A stretch of DNA of 64,000 bases from positions 62,001-126,000 of the forward strand of contig DASXVX010000056.1 of assembly GCA_036504075.1 (NCBI GenBank), written 5' to 3'. The notes under the pieces are model-generated. The model did not search any database and was not told where the DNA came from. It saw nothing but the letters and a program-made list of their open reading frames with translations. A program made the translations under genes and the position numbers. Below, piece after piece: positions 42,044 through 51,399 of this stretch; position 1 is the first letter of the stretch, and every line of letters begins with the position of its first letter. The DNA comes from DASXVX01 sp036504075. GTDB lineage: Bacteria; Bacillota; Sulfobacillia; Symbiobacteriales; Symbiobacteriaceae.

Positions 42044-45000
42044 TTACTCCCACTCGTGCAAGGCGCAGACGTCCAGCTCCTCGCCCTCCTTGATGGAGGA
42101 GAGCACGGTGCAAACCGCCCGGGCGGTGTCCAGCGACGTGAGGCACGGCACGCCGTGCTCCACCGCCGTCCGCCGGATGACGAAGCCGTCCCGGTCCTGC
42201 TCCCGCCGCCGGCTCGTCGTATTGATTACCAGGTGAATCGACCCGGCCCGAATCAGGTCCGGAATGTTTTCCCCGCCTTCCGACACCTTCGACACCCGGT
42301 CCACCGGGATGGCGCAGGCCTCCAGCGCTTTGGCCGTGCCCGCCGTGGCGACGACCCGGTAGCCCAGGTCGCTGAACTCCTTGGCGATGCCCATGGCCTC
42401 GGCCTTGTCCCGGTCGGCGATGGTGAACAGCACCGTCCCCCGGTGCGGCACCTTGACCCCGGAAGCGAGCAGCGCCTTGTAGAGCGCCTTCGGGAAGTCC
42501 AGGTCGGAGCCCAGCACTTCGCCGGTGGACTTCATCTCCGGCGAGAGGCTGGTGTCCACGTGGGTCAGCTTCTGCCAGGAGAAGACCGGCGCCTTCACGC
42601 TGACCCGCTGCTTCGGCTCCGGCCAGAGCCAGCCGGTGCCCCGCAGCCCTTGCTGGCCCCGCAGCCGCAGGTGCAGGCTGCCCGCCGCCGGGCCGTAGCC
42701 CAGCTTCGCCAGGCTGTGGCCGACGATGACCTGCGTGGCGACTTTCGCCAGCGTCAGCCCGGTCACCTTGGTCAGGAACGGGACCGTCCGGGACGACCGC
42801 GGGTTGACTTCGATCACGTAGGTCTCCCCGCCGTAAATCACGTACTGCACGTTGACCAGGCCCTTCACTTTCAGGGCCAGGGCCAGACGGGTGGAGTAGT
42901 TGACGATCTGGTCGCGAATCTTGCCCGAGACCGAAATCGACGGATAGACCGCAATCGAGTCGCCCGAATGGACGCCCGCCCGCTCCACGTGCTCCATGAT
43001 GCCGGCGATAATGACCTGCTCGCCGTCGGAGACCGCGTCGACTTCCATTTCCTTGCCCAGGAAGTACTTGTCTACCAGCACCGGCCGGTCTTCCGACACG
43101 TCGATGGCGTTCTTCATATACTCCCGGAGTTCCGCCTCGTTGGCCACGATCTCCATGGCCCGGCCGCCCAGCACGAAGCTCGGCCGCACGAGCACCGGGT
43201 AGCCGATGCGGTCGGCGATCACCACGGCCTCTTCGCCGCAGACCGCCGTCGCGCCCGGCGGCTTCGGGATGCCCAGGCTGATCAGCAGGTCGTCGAACTT
43301 CTTGCGGTCCTCGGCTCGGTCCATCTCCTCGATGGGCGTGCCCAGAATCGGCACGCCGACCTTGGCCAGCGGCACCGACAGGTTGATGGCGGTCTGGCCG
43401 CCGAACTGGCAGATGACGCCGTCGATGTCGGGCTTCTGCCCTTCGACGCCGTACTCCCAGGTGCCGCCTTCCTGCTCGATGACGTTCAGCACGTCCTCCT
43501 GCGTCAGCGGCTCGAAGTAGAGCCGGTCGGACGTGTTGAAGTCCGTGGAGACCGTCTCCGGGTTGTTGTTGATGATGACCGACTGGACGCCTTCCTCTTT
43601 AAGCTGCCAGGCGGCGTGGACGGCGGAGTAGTCGAACTCGATGCCCTGCCCGATGCGAATCGGGCCGGAGCCCAGCACAATCGCCTTGCGGCCCGGCGGG
43701 CAGACCGCTTCGTTCTCGCCGTCGTAGCAGGAGTAGTAATACGGCGTCTGCGCCTCGAACTCGGCGGCGCAGGTATCCACCATTTTGTAGACCGGGCGGA
43801 CGCCCATGCCGAGGCGGAGCTTGCGGACGTCCAGCGGCATCATGCCGATGAGCCGGCCGATGTAGCTGTCGGAGAAGCCCAGCCGCTTGGCCTGGCGCAT
43901 CAGTTCGGGCGTCACCGTTTCGGCGTTCTTCAGCGCTTCCTCCATGGCGACGATCTTCTCGATGCCCCGGATAAAGAAGCGGTCGATGGTGGACAGCGTA
44001 TGCACCATCTCCGGGGCCATGCCCCGGCGCAGCGCCTCGGCGACGACGTACAGCCGCTCGTCGTTGGGCGTCTCCAGCTTCGACTTGATCTCAAGGTCGG
44101 TCATCATGGCGACGCCGGGATGAATCAGCCCGTCGCGCCCCGTCTCCAGGGAGCGAATCGCCTTGAGCAGTGCGCCCGAGAACGTCCGGTCGATCGACAT
44201 GACCTCGCCGGTGGCCTTCATTTGCGTGCCCAGGTTCCGGCTGGCGGTCACGAACTTGTCGAACGGGAACCGGGGAATCTTCAGGACGCAGTAGTCCAGC
44301 GTCGGCTCAAACGCCGCATACGTCGAGCCGGTCACCGGGTTCTTGATTTCGTCCAGCGTGAGGCCGATGGCGATCTTTGCCGCCACCTTGGCGATCGGAT
44401 ACCCGGTCGCCTTGGAGGCCAGGGCGGAAGAGCGGCTCACGCGGGGGTTCACTTCGATCACGATATAATCGCGGGTGAGCGGGTTCAGTGCGTACTGCAC
44501 GTTGCAGCCGCCTTCGATGCCCAGCGCGTTGATGATTTTGATGGCCGACGACCGGAGCATCTGGTACTCCTTGTCGGAGATCGTCTGCGACGGCGCCACG
44601 ACCACGGAGTCGCCGGTATGAACGCCCACCGGGTCGATGTTCTCCATGTTGCAAATGGTGATCGTATTGCCGTTGCTGTCCCGGATGACCTCGTACTCGA
44701 TCTCCTTCCAGCCGGCCACCGACCGCTCGATGAGGCACTGGTGGATCGGCGAGAGCTTGATGCCCTTCGTGACGATCTCCCGCATGGCGGTGGCGTCCTT
44801 GGCAATGCCGCCGCCGGTGCCGCCGAGCGTGTAAGCGGGGCGGACGATCAGCGGGTAGCCGATCTCCAGGCCGAACCCCAGCGCCTCCTCGATCGTGTGA
44901 ATGATGGTGGAATCGGGCACCGGCTCGTTGATCTCGTTCATGAGCGCCTTGAACTCTTCCCGGTCCTCCGCCTTCTGGATGGCGGTGAGCGGGGTGCCCA

Positions 45001-45346
45001 GCAGCTCGACGTTGTACTTCTTCAGGACGCCGGCTTCGTGCAACTGCATGGCCATGTTGAGGCCGACCTGGCCGCCCAGGGTGGGCAGCAGGCCCGTGGG
45101 CCGCTCTTTGGCGATGATCTTCTCGACAAATTCCAGGGAGATCGGCTCCAGATAGACCGCATCGGCCATCTGGACGTCGGTCATGATGGTGGCGGGGTTG
45201 GAGTTGACCAGCACCACCTCCAGCCCCTCCTCCCGGAGGGCCTGGCAGGCTTGCGTGCCGGCGTAGTCGAACTCGGCTGCCTGTCCGATGACGATCGGAC
45301 CGGAGCCGATGACCATAACTCGCTTGAGATCACTACGTTTTGGCAC
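42044..45346 (-). CDS. carB: Carbamoyl-phosphate synthase large subunit
   Basis: 1100 residues. Two homologous ATP-grasp halves are visible (GSGPIVIGQAAEFDYAGTQ near 13 and GSGPIRIGQGIEFDYSA near 560) plus a C-terminal MGS allosteric domain. It makes carbamoyl phosphate from bicarbonate, ATP and ammonia delivered by CarA, feeding pyrimidine and arginine synthesis. GTG at 45346 follows AGGAGG. Near residue 900 an extra Gly/Arg/Leu-rich stretch of about 20 residues (GSLHLRLRGQQGLRGTG) interrupts the usual GY...PEP...VKAPVFS run. Confidence 0.97.
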   Translation of the reverse strand: MPKRSDLKRVMVIGSGPIVIGQAAEFDYAGTQACQALREEGLEVVLVNSNPATIMTDVQMADAVYLEPISLEFVEKIIAKERPTGLLPTLGGQVGLNMAMQLHEAGVLKKYNVELLGTPLTAIQKAEDREEFKALMNEINEPVPDSTIIHTIEEALGFGLEIGYPLIVRPAYTLGGTGGGIAKDATAMREIVTKGIKLSPIHQCLIERSVAGWKEIEYEVIRDSNGNTITICNMENIDPVGVHTGDSVVVAPSQTISDKEYQMLRSSAIKIINALGIEGGCNVQYALNPLTRDYIVIEVNPRVSRSSALASKATGYPIAKVAAKIAIGLTLDEIKNPVTGSTYAAFEPTLDYCVLKIPRFPFDKFVTASRNLGTQMKATGEVMSIDRTFSGALLKAIRSLETGRDGLIHPGVAMMTDLEIKSKLETPNDERLYVVAEALRRGMAPEMVHTLSTIDRFFIRGIEKIVAMEEALKNAETVTPELMRQAKRLGFSDSYIGRLIGMMPLDVRKLRLGMGVRPVYKMVDTCAAEFEAQTPYYYSCYDGENEAVCPPGRKAIVLGSGPIRIGQGIEFDYSAVHAAWQLKEEGVQSVIINNNPETVSTDFNTSDRLYFEPLTQEDVLNVIEQEGGTWEYGVEGQKPDIDGVICQFGGQTAINLSVPLAKVGVPILGTPIEEMDRAEDRKKFDDLLISLGIPKPPGATAVCGEEAVVIADRIGYPVLVRPSFVLGGRAMEIVANEAELREYMKNAIDVSEDRPVLVDKYFLGKEMEVDAVSDGEQVIIAGIMEHVERAGVHSGDSIAVYPSISVSGKIRDQIVNYSTRLALALKVKGLVNVQYVIYGGETYVIEVNPRSSRTVPFLTKVTGLTLAKVATQVIVGHSLAKLGYGPAAGSLHLRLRGQQGLRGTGWLWPEPKQRVSVKAPVFSWQKLTHVDTSLSPEMKSTGEVLGSDLDFPKALYKALLASGVKVPHRGTVLFTIADRDKAEAMGIAKEFSDLGYRVVATAGTAKALEACAIPVDRVSKVSEGGENIPDLIRAGSIHLVINTTSRRREQDRDGFVIRRTAVEHGVPCLTSLDTARAVCTVLSSIKEGEELDVCALHEWE

Positions 45347-45390
45347 TGTTGCATCCTCCTGCTAAACCTCGCGGGTATGTTGTGGCATAT

Positions 45391-45425
45391 AAGGGGCTCG
45401 CCCTGGTGGGCGAGCCCTTCTAGGT
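45391..45425. terminator. Hairpin between carA and carB
   Basis: AAGGGGCTCGCC / GGCGAGCCCTT followed on the plus side by CTAGGTTTTT. For the minus-strand carAB message the T tract lies on the wrong side, so it may terminate plus-strand transcripts or modulate carB. Confidence 0.55.
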
Positions 45426-45440
45426 TTTTCGTCGGGAGCC

Positions 45441-46550
45441 TCAGGCGAGCAGCTTTACGGGCACCGCTGCGTCCATGAGGGTCATGAACCGGTCGAACAG
45501 GTACCGGCTCTCCTCGGGACCAGGGGCGGCTTCCGGGTGATACTGGACGGAGAAGATCGGCAGGCTCTTGTGGGCCATGCCTTCCACCGTGCCGTCGTTC
45601 AGGTTCCGGTGGGTGATCTCCATGTTGTCCGGCAGGCTGAACTCGTCGACGGCGTAGCCGTGATTCTGGCTGGTAATATAGACCCGGCCGGTGATGAAGT
45701 CCTTGACCGGGTGATTGGCACCCCGGTGGCCGTACTTCAGCTTGTACGTCTTCATGCCGAAGGCCAGGCTCAGGATCTGATGGCCGAGGCAGATGCCGAA
45801 GACCGGCAACCGGCCGTAGCCGAGGAGATCCTTCACGGTCTGGATGGCCTCCACCGCGTCGATGGGGTCGCCAGGGCCGTTGGTCAGCATGACACCGTCG
45901 GGATTGAGGTCCATGATGTCCTGGAACGAGGCCGTGGCCGGTACGACGACGATACTGCAGTCGCGGGCCGAGAGGCACCGGATAATGTTATCCTTGGCGC
46001 CGAGGTCCATGACGACCACCTTGCGGCCGCTGCCGAAAATTCGGTAGGGTACCGGGGTCGTGACCTGCTTCACGTGGTCGTGGCACTCAAACGCCTTGGC
46101 CAGGGCCACCCAGGCCGCGATGGTCTCAGCGGTGGGCTCGTCGCTTTCCGCCACGGTCGCAATAACGCCCCGCATGGTGCCGGCAGTCCGCAGGTGCCGG
46201 GTAAGCGCCCGGGTGTCGATGCCGGCCAGGCCGGGGATGCCATTTTCGGCCAGATACACAGAAAGGCTCTTGACCGCCTGCCAATGGCTCGGCTGGTCGC
46301 AGAGCTCTTTCACAATAAAGCCCCTGAGCCACGGGCTCCGCGACTCAAAGTCGTCCGGATTGATCCCGTAATTGCCGATCAGGGGGTAAGTCATCGTGAC
46401 GATCTGGCCGTAATAGGACGGGTCGGTGAGCACTTCCTGATAACCTGTCATGCCGGTGTTAAAAACCACTTCACCTGCAACGGCGCCGATCGCGCCGAAG
46501 CCTTCGCCGGCAAAGACAGAGCCGTCCTCAAGCACCAGATAGCCCTTCAT
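45441..46550 (-). CDS. carA: Carbamoyl-phosphate synthase small subunit (glutaminase)
   Basis: 369 residues. The N-terminal CPSase domain (LVLEDGSVFAGEGFG, FNTGMTGYQEVLTDPSYYGQIV) is followed by a class-I glutamine amidotransferase domain with the nucleophile cysteine in VFGICLGHQIL and the His-Glu pair in VQYHPEAAPGPEE. It supplies ammonia to CarB. ATG at 46550 follows AAGGAGGG. It heads a carA-carB operon behind a consensus promoter. No other pyrimidine genes are adjacent. Confidence 0.97.
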   Translation of the reverse strand: MKGYLVLEDGSVFAGEGFGAIGAVAGEVVFNTGMTGYQEVLTDPSYYGQIVTMTYPLIGNYGINPDDFESRSPWLRGFIVKELCDQPSHWQAVKSLSVYLAENGIPGLAGIDTRALTRHLRTAGTMRGVIATVAESDEPTAETIAAWVALAKAFECHDHVKQVTTPVPYRIFGSGRKVVVMDLGAKDNIIRCLSARDCSIVVVPATASFQDIMDLNPDGVMLTNGPGDPIDAVEAIQTVKDLLGYGRLPVFGICLGHQILSLAFGMKTYKLKYGHRGANHPVKDFITGRVYITSQNHGYAVDEFSLPDNMEITHRNLNDGTVEGMAHKSLPIFSVQYHPEAAPGPEESRYLFDRFMTLMDAAVPVKLLA

Positions 46551-46629
46551 ATGGCGGTACCCTCCTTAAGATCCGGGCGTCACAGCACCCGTTTAATCCG
46601 CGGCCGGGAGACCTATTGTCCTCTCCCGC

Positions 46630-46658
46630 ATTATACTCGCCTGAGTGCCGCGAATCAA
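46630..46658 (-). promoter_or_regulatory. Sigma-A-type promoter of carAB
   Basis: On the minus strand TTGATT and TATAAT are separated by 17 bases. The expected transcript start leaves a leader of about 70 bases before carA, too short for a typical pyr attenuator. Confidence 0.85.
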
Positions 46659-46671
46659 GTGATCCCCGTCT

Positions 46672-46708
46672 TTGCATAAGTATACCAGACGGCCGCATAT
46701 TTATGCAA
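46672..46708. promoter_or_regulatory. Inverted repeat upstream of the carA promoter
   Basis: TTGCATAA and TTATGCAA are perfect inverted 8-mers 21 bases apart, just upstream of the -35 box of carA. They could be half-sites of a regulator (an ArgR-like or other repressor is a guess). Confidence 0.4.
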
Positions 46709-46788
46709 TAGGCTCCCGGTGATTTTGTCCGGGAAATGTGCGCCCCTCCCCTGGGTTATTTCATAATCCGGACTTTTTTTGGCGATTC

Positions 46789-46821
46789 GTGTCAGCTATG
46801 CAAAAACCGCATACCTGACAC
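46789..46821. promoter_or_regulatory. Palindrome in the carA-liv divergent region
   Basis: GTGTCAGCTATGC and GCATACCTGACAC form an interrupted palindrome with a seven-base A-rich centre. It is a possible operator or hairpin. The remaining bases 46822-47037 of this 550-base intergenic region show no further clear element. Confidence 0.45.
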
Positions 46822-47037
46822 CGGCCTGGCGGCAAACGTGCACCGGGCACCGGCGCCGGCCGTGACACCAGAAACCACATCCCGAGTTCACCCGCGCGAC
46901 GGTGAGACCCCCTGACGTCGGCTCCCCGAAGGTATTTCGGTTTCCTTACACGGCGATGTCAGAAATCCTTACTTTGCAGAAACTTCCTTAACACGGATTG
47001 GAGGATATTCAGGAAACCATAACGAATTGGCGTTTCT

Positions 47038-47062
47038 TAGGCACCAGATAGCTATGTGCCTA
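47038..47062. promoter_or_regulatory. Palindrome 40 bases before livK
   Basis: TAGGCAC and GTGCCTA are perfect inverted 7-mers around an 11-base centre in the probable livK promoter/leader region (TTGGCG at 47026 could be a -35 box). This suggests repressor control of the liv operon. Confidence 0.45.
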
Positions 47063-47101
47063 TTAGTATCTTTAATCCCGAGTGGAACACGGAGGGACGA
47101 C

Positions 47102-48268
47102 ATGAAACGGATTGCAGCGCTTCTGATTGCAGGGATTCTGTTGATTACGGGTTGCACCAGCGCCACGAAAACCGATCCCGGTGCCGCCAAGGGTCCGATC
47201 AAGCTCACCATCGCCAGCATGAGCCCCCTCTCCGGTTCCCAGGCCGCCCAGGGTGAATCGATCCGCTACGGCGCCGAACTGGCGGTCAAGGACCGCCAGG
47301 AAGACCTGAAGAAGGCTGGTTACGAGATCGCTTTCCTGCCGCTGGACGACCAGGCCAAGCCCGAACAGGGCACGCAGCTCGCCGAACAGATCCTGACGAA
47401 GAAAGAGGTCATCGCACTCGTTGGTACCTTGAACTCGAGCGTCGTCATCCCGGTGTCCGAGAAGCTGAAGGATGACAATCTGGTCATCGTCTCCCCGGCC
47501 AACACCAACATCAATGTGACCGACCGCAAGCTGGCCAACGTCAACCGCATCGTCGCTCGTGACGACGCGCAGGGGCCTGCCGGCGCCGACTTCATCGCCA
47601 AGAACCTGAAGGCCACCAGCGTCTACATCATCCATGACAAGACCACGTACGGCCAGGGCCTGGCGGAACAGGTCAAGAAGCAGGCCGAGAAGATCGGGCT
47701 CAAAGTGGACGGCTTCGAAGGCGTCAACCCGGGCGACAAGGACTACAGCGCCGTGCTGACCAAGGTGAAGGGCGGCGGCTCGCCGGTCATCTTCTTCGGT
47801 GGCATGACCCCGGAAGCGGCCCAGATCGCCAAGGGCATCAAGGATAAGGGCATGCAGGTCAAGCTGGTCGGCGCCGACGGCATCGACTCCGCCGACCTGG
47901 TCAACCTGGGCGGCGACGCGGTCAACGGCGTCTACTTTACCTCCGTGGCAAAGGACGTCTCCAAGACCGCCGAAGGCCAGGCGTTCGTGAAGAAGTACAC
48001 CGAGTTCTCCAAGAAGCCGATGGACAACTTTGGCGCCTACGGCTACGATTCGGCCACCATCGTCATCAACGCCCTGCTTGACTACGCCAAGGCCAACCCG
48101 GGCAAGACTCCGACCCGCAAGGAGCTCATGGAGCTGGTCCGCAAGACCAAGGGCTTCAAGGGCGTCGCCGGCACCGCCACCTTTGACGCCAAGGGCGACA
48201 ACACCGAAGCGCAGGTCTTCATTTACCAGATCCAGAACGGCAAGTATCCTGGCGTTCTGGTCCAGTAA
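47102..48268 (+). CDS. livK: Branched-chain amino-acid ABC transporter, binding lipoprotein
   Basis: 388 residues, type-1 periplasmic-binding fold. The lipobox LITGC gives lipid anchor Cys18. Motifs KLTIASMSPLSGSQAAQGESIRYGAELAV, VALVGTLNSSVVIPVSEKL and SPANTNINVT are typical of LivJ/LivK. It binds Leu/Ile/Val or related amino acids outside the cell. ATG at 47102 follows GGAGGG. It heads livKHMGF; a hairpin after it probably makes its message more abundant than the membrane genes. Confidence 0.94.
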   Translation: MKRIAALLIAGILLITGCTSATKTDPGAAKGPIKLTIASMSPLSGSQAAQGESIRYGAELAVKDRQEDLKKAGYEIAFLPLDDQAKPEQGTQLAEQILTKKEVIALVGTLNSSVVIPVSEKLKDDNLVIVSPANTNINVTDRKLANVNRIVARDDAQGPAGADFIAKNLKATSVYIIHDKTTYGQGLAEQVKKQAEKIGLKVDGFEGVNPGDKDYSAVLTKVKGGGSPVIFFGGMTPEAAQIAKGIKDKGMQVKLVGADGIDSADLVNLGGDAVNGVYFTSVAKDVSKTAEGQAFVKKYTEFSKKPMDNFGAYGYDSATIVINALLDYAKANPGKTPTRKELMELVRKTKGFKGVAGTATFDAKGDNTEAQVFIYQIQNGKYPGVLVQ

Positions 48269-48316
48269 GCGCCTCTGCCCAACTCGCTGAATGCCTCGCT
48301 GCCGTTACGGCGCCTG

Positions 48317-48349
48317 GCGCCCCGTGGTCCAGGGACTACGGGGCGCTTT
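48317..48349 (+). terminator. Attenuating terminator between livK and livH
   Basis: GCGCCCCGTGGTCC / GGACTACGGGGCGC with a two-base loop and TTT. Such partial terminators commonly raise binding-protein over permease expression. Confidence 0.8.
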
Positions 48350-48388
48350 GGCAACCGAGATTACACAGAAAGAAGGGGCGCCCCCCGT

Positions 48389-49351
48389 ATGGCCGAATTT
48401 GTACATCTGCTCCCGCAGGTGACCATCGACGGTCTCCTGCTGGGCTTCGTCTATGCGATGGTAGCCATCGGGTACACCATGGTTTACGGTGTCCTCGAGT
48501 TTATCAACTTTGCCCACTCTGAGATCTTCATGGTGGGCGCATTTATTGGTGCAGAGTTATTCCTGATTTTGAAGAAGGCCGGCATTCTCTCCGGCATGCC
48601 GCACATTTTGGTGCTGGTGCTGGGCCTGCTGGCCGCCATGCTGATCACCGGGCTTTTGGGCGTCCTCATTGAGAAGGTGGCCTACCGCCCGCTGCGGGGT
48701 GCGCCCCGGCTGGTGCCGCTGATTGCGGCCATCGGCGTCTCCTTTTTCCTGCAGGACTTCATGCGGGCCGTGGCTACCACCATTCACGGCAACTTCGTGA
48801 CCGGCGTGCCGGAGCTGTTTAATCGGCAAATGGTGCCCCTGCCCGGCGGGCTGACGATGTCCGTCAAGGCGGTGCTGCTGATCGTCTCCGCGCTGATCAT
48901 GATGGCAGCGCTGACGCTGTTCGTGCAGCGGAGCCGGTCCGGCAAGGCCATGCGGGCCGTGGCCCAGGACATGACCACGGCCGGGCTCATGGGCATCAAC
49001 ACCGACCAGATCATCACCCTGACGTTCTTCGTCGGTGCGGCCATGGGCGGTGCCGCCGGCACGTTGTTCGCCGTGCAGTACACAGCCGTTGACCCGTACA
49101 TTGGCTTCATCCTCGGCATCAAGGCGTTTACGGCGGCGGTCTTCGGGGGCATCGGCAAGCTGCCGGGGGCAGTGCTGGGCGGCGTGCTCCTTGGCATCTT
49201 TGAGTCCTACGGCTCGGCCTTCATGAGCCTGGCCACCAAGGGCGCCATGGGCGCCGAGTACAAGGACGTGCTCGCCTTTGCACTCCTCATTCTGATTCTC
49301 ATCTTCAAGCCGTCCGGACTGCTGGGCCAGGACGTCAGCGACAAAGCGTAA
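48389..49351 (+). CDS. livH: Branched-chain amino-acid ABC transporter permease LivH
   Basis: 320 residues with about eight helices. TIDGLLLGFVYAMVAIGYTMVYGVLEFINFAHSEIFMVGAF at the N-terminus and GINTDQIITLTFFVGAAMGGAAG, then GIKAFTAAVFGGIGKLPGAVLGG, are LivH signatures including the coupling loop. It forms the channel with LivM. ATG at 48389 has AGAAGGGG upstream. Confidence 0.95.
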   Translation: MAEFVHLLPQVTIDGLLLGFVYAMVAIGYTMVYGVLEFINFAHSEIFMVGAFIGAELFLILKKAGILSGMPHILVLVLGLLAAMLITGLLGVLIEKVAYRPLRGAPRLVPLIAAIGVSFFLQDFMRAVATTIHGNFVTGVPELFNRQMVPLPGGLTMSVKAVLLIVSALIMMAALTLFVQRSRSGKAMRAVAQDMTTAGLMGINTDQIITLTFFVGAAMGGAAGTLFAVQYTAVDPYIGFILGIKAFTAAVFGGIGKLPGAVLGGVLLGIFESYGSAFMSLATKGAMGAEYKDVLAFALLILILIFKPSGLLGQDVSDKA

Positions 49352-49362
49352 GGGGGACCGGC

Positions 49363-50622
49363 ATGAACTGGCTGTCACGTCTGCTGCATGATCCCCGGCG
49401 AGCGCCGATTTTCCTGATCGCCTACACGGTGGCGGCGTCGGTGCTCATGTACATCTTTGCCCTGAATTTTGAAACCTGGTTCTTCGTGCTTCTGCTCACG
49501 AGCCTGCTCTTTCTGCACCTGGGCAACGCCAACCGCTGGCTCAAGCTCGGCCTGGCCGCCCTGGTGATCGCCGTCGTGATCCCGCTGACCGGGCAGGAGA
49601 ACGGTGCCCTGCTCAACGTCTCGATCATGATTTGCATCAACATCGCCCTGGCCCTGGGCCTCAACGTGGTGGTGGGCTTCGCCGGCCTGCTGGACCTGGG
49701 CTACGTGGCGTTCTTTGCGACCGGCGCCTACGTCTATTCGATTTTCGCCTCGCCCCAGGCGCCCCGGTTCCTGCCGCATCTCTTTGAAAACCTGCCCATG
49801 GGTCTGCCAGGGGACTACTTCTGGCTCTTTCTGCCGGTTGCAGTCTTTGCAGCGGCAGGCGCCGGCATCGCGCTTGGCCTGCCGGTCCTGCGCCTGCGCG
49901 GCGACTACCTGGCGATCGTCACCCTGGGCTTTGGCGAGATCGTCCGGATTCTGGCCAATAACCTGGACAAGCCGCTGAACATCACCAACGGCCCGCAGGG
50001 CATCACGCCCATCGCAAAGCCGGCGTTGTTCGGCATTTCGCTGGGCAAGCCGGTCCACTTCTACTTTATCGGGCTGGTACTGATGCTGATCGCCATCACC
50101 CTCATACGCCGGGTGGAGAACTCACGCATCGGCCGGGCCTGGGCGGCCATGCGGGAAGACGACGTCGCCGCCCGTGCCATGGGCGTGCCGCTGGTGAAAA
50201 TGAAGCTGATGGCCTTCGCCACCGGCGCCGCCTTTGCCGGCGCCATGGGCATGGTCTTTGCGGTCAAGCAGACCTTCATCAATCCCGAGTCGTTCACCTT
50301 CATGGAGTCCATCGCGATCCTGGCCATGGTGATTCTGGGCGGCCTGGGCTCCATTCCGGGCGCCATCATCGGCGCGGTCACCGTGACGGTCCTGCGGATG
50401 CAGGTGCTGACGGAACTGGCCAACTGGCTGACCCAGTTCCACCTGCCGCCGGCGCTGAACCTGGCCAAGTATCAGCCGTTGATCTTCGGCCTGATCCTCA
50501 TCATCATGATGCGGTACCGCCGCCACGGGCTGCTCCCGGCCCGCCGCCACTTCGTGGACATCGACGCCCTGACGGCCGATAGCCCGGAGCCGGCGCCGAC
50601 GGCTCCGGCAAGGGGGGCGTGA
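49363..50622 (+). CDS. livM: Branched-chain amino-acid ABC transporter permease LivM
   Basis: 419 residues with about ten helices. ALGLNVVVGFAGLLDLGYVAFFATGAY, LRLRGDYLAIVTLGFGEIVRI and MREDDVAARAMGVPLVKMKLMAFATGAAFAG are the family motifs. It pairs with LivH. ATG at 49363 follows AAGGGGGA, 12 bases after livH. The C-terminus has a short Pro/Ala tail. Confidence 0.95.
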   Translation: MNWLSRLLHDPRRAPIFLIAYTVAASVLMYIFALNFETWFFVLLLTSLLFLHLGNANRWLKLGLAALVIAVVIPLTGQENGALLNVSIMICINIALALGLNVVVGFAGLLDLGYVAFFATGAYVYSIFASPQAPRFLPHLFENLPMGLPGDYFWLFLPVAVFAAAGAGIALGLPVLRLRGDYLAIVTLGFGEIVRILANNLDKPLNITNGPQGITPIAKPALFGISLGKPVHFYFIGLVLMLIAITLIRRVENSRIGRAWAAMREDDVAARAMGVPLVKMKLMAFATGAAFAGAMGMVFAVKQTFINPESFTFMESIAILAMVILGGLGSIPGAIIGAVTVTVLRMQVLTELANWLTQFHLPPALNLAKYQPLIFGLILIIMMRYRRHGLLPARRHFVDIDALTADSPEPAPTAPARGA

Positions 50623-50625
50623 ACG

Positions 50626-51399
50626 ATGGCAGAACTCCTGAAGGCCGAAAAAATTACGAAGCGGTTCGGCGGCCTGGTCGCCGTGAGCGAAGTGGACTTC
50701 ACCGTCGCCCCGGGCGAAATCGCCGCCATCATCGGCCCTAACGGCGCCGGCAAGACCACGCTGTTCAACATGATCTCCGGGGTCTACAAGCCTTCTGGCG
50801 GGCGGCTCTTCCTGAACGGCACTGAGATCACCGGCCTGGGGCCGGAGCAGATCGCGCCGCTGGGGGTCTCCCGCACCTTCCAGAACGTGCGCCTCTTCAA
50901 GCCGCTTTCCGCCCTGGAGAACGTGCTGGTGGGGATGCACACCCAGCTGCAGAGCGGACTTTTCAGCACGTTCCTGCACACGCACCGGCAGCGGGATGAA
51001 GAGCGGGCGGCCATGCGGGAGGCGGTGCGCCTCCTGGACTACATGGGGCTGAAGCAGTTCGCCAACGAGGCGGCGGGCAGCCTGCCTTACGGCGCCCAGC
51101 GGCGACTGGAGATCGCCCGGGCGCTGGCGACGCAGCCCAAGCTGCTGATGCTGGACGAACCGAAGGCCGGCATGAATCCCAAGGAGACGGACGAGCTGAA
51201 GGACATCATCCGCCGCCTGCGGGACGAGCTGAAGATCACCATTTTGCTGATCGACCACGACATGAAGATGGTGATGTCGCTGGCGGAGCGGATCGCCGTA
51301 CTGGATTTCGGCACGAAGATCGCCGAAGGCACGCCCGACGAGATCAAGCGGAACCCCCTGGTCATTGAAGCGTACCTGGGAAGGGGGGCGGCCTCGTAA
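50626..51399 (+). CDS. livG: Branched-chain amino-acid ABC transporter ATPase LivG
   Basis: 257 residues. Walker A GPNGAGKTT, the LivG-type LFNMISGVYKPSGG, the signature region LPYGAQRRLEIARALA, Walker B LLMLDEPKAGMN and the switch histidine in LLIDHDMKMV. It powers transport with LivF. The signature LPYGAQ is the usual LivG variant of LSGGQ. The next gene starts immediately after the stop. Confidence 0.96.
   Translation: MAELLKAEKITKRFGGLVAVSEVDFTVAPGEIAAIIGPNGAGKTTLFNMISGVYKPSGGRLFLNGTEITGLGPEQIAPLGVSRTFQNVRLFKPLSALENVLVGMHTQLQSGLFSTFLHTHRQRDEERAAMREAVRLLDYMGLKQFANEAAGSLPYGAQRRLEIARALATQPKLLMLDEPKAGMNPKETDELKDIIRRLRDELKITILLIDHDMKMVMSLAERIAVLDFGTKIAEGTPDEIKRNPLVIEAYLGRGAAS

Noticed and set aside
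42056..45478. Open plus-strand frame of about 1140 codons opposite carB
   Set aside because: It is the antisense shadow of carB in G+C-rich DNA; its product is Arg/His/Gly/Gln-rich with no family motif, while the minus frame is a textbook CarB.
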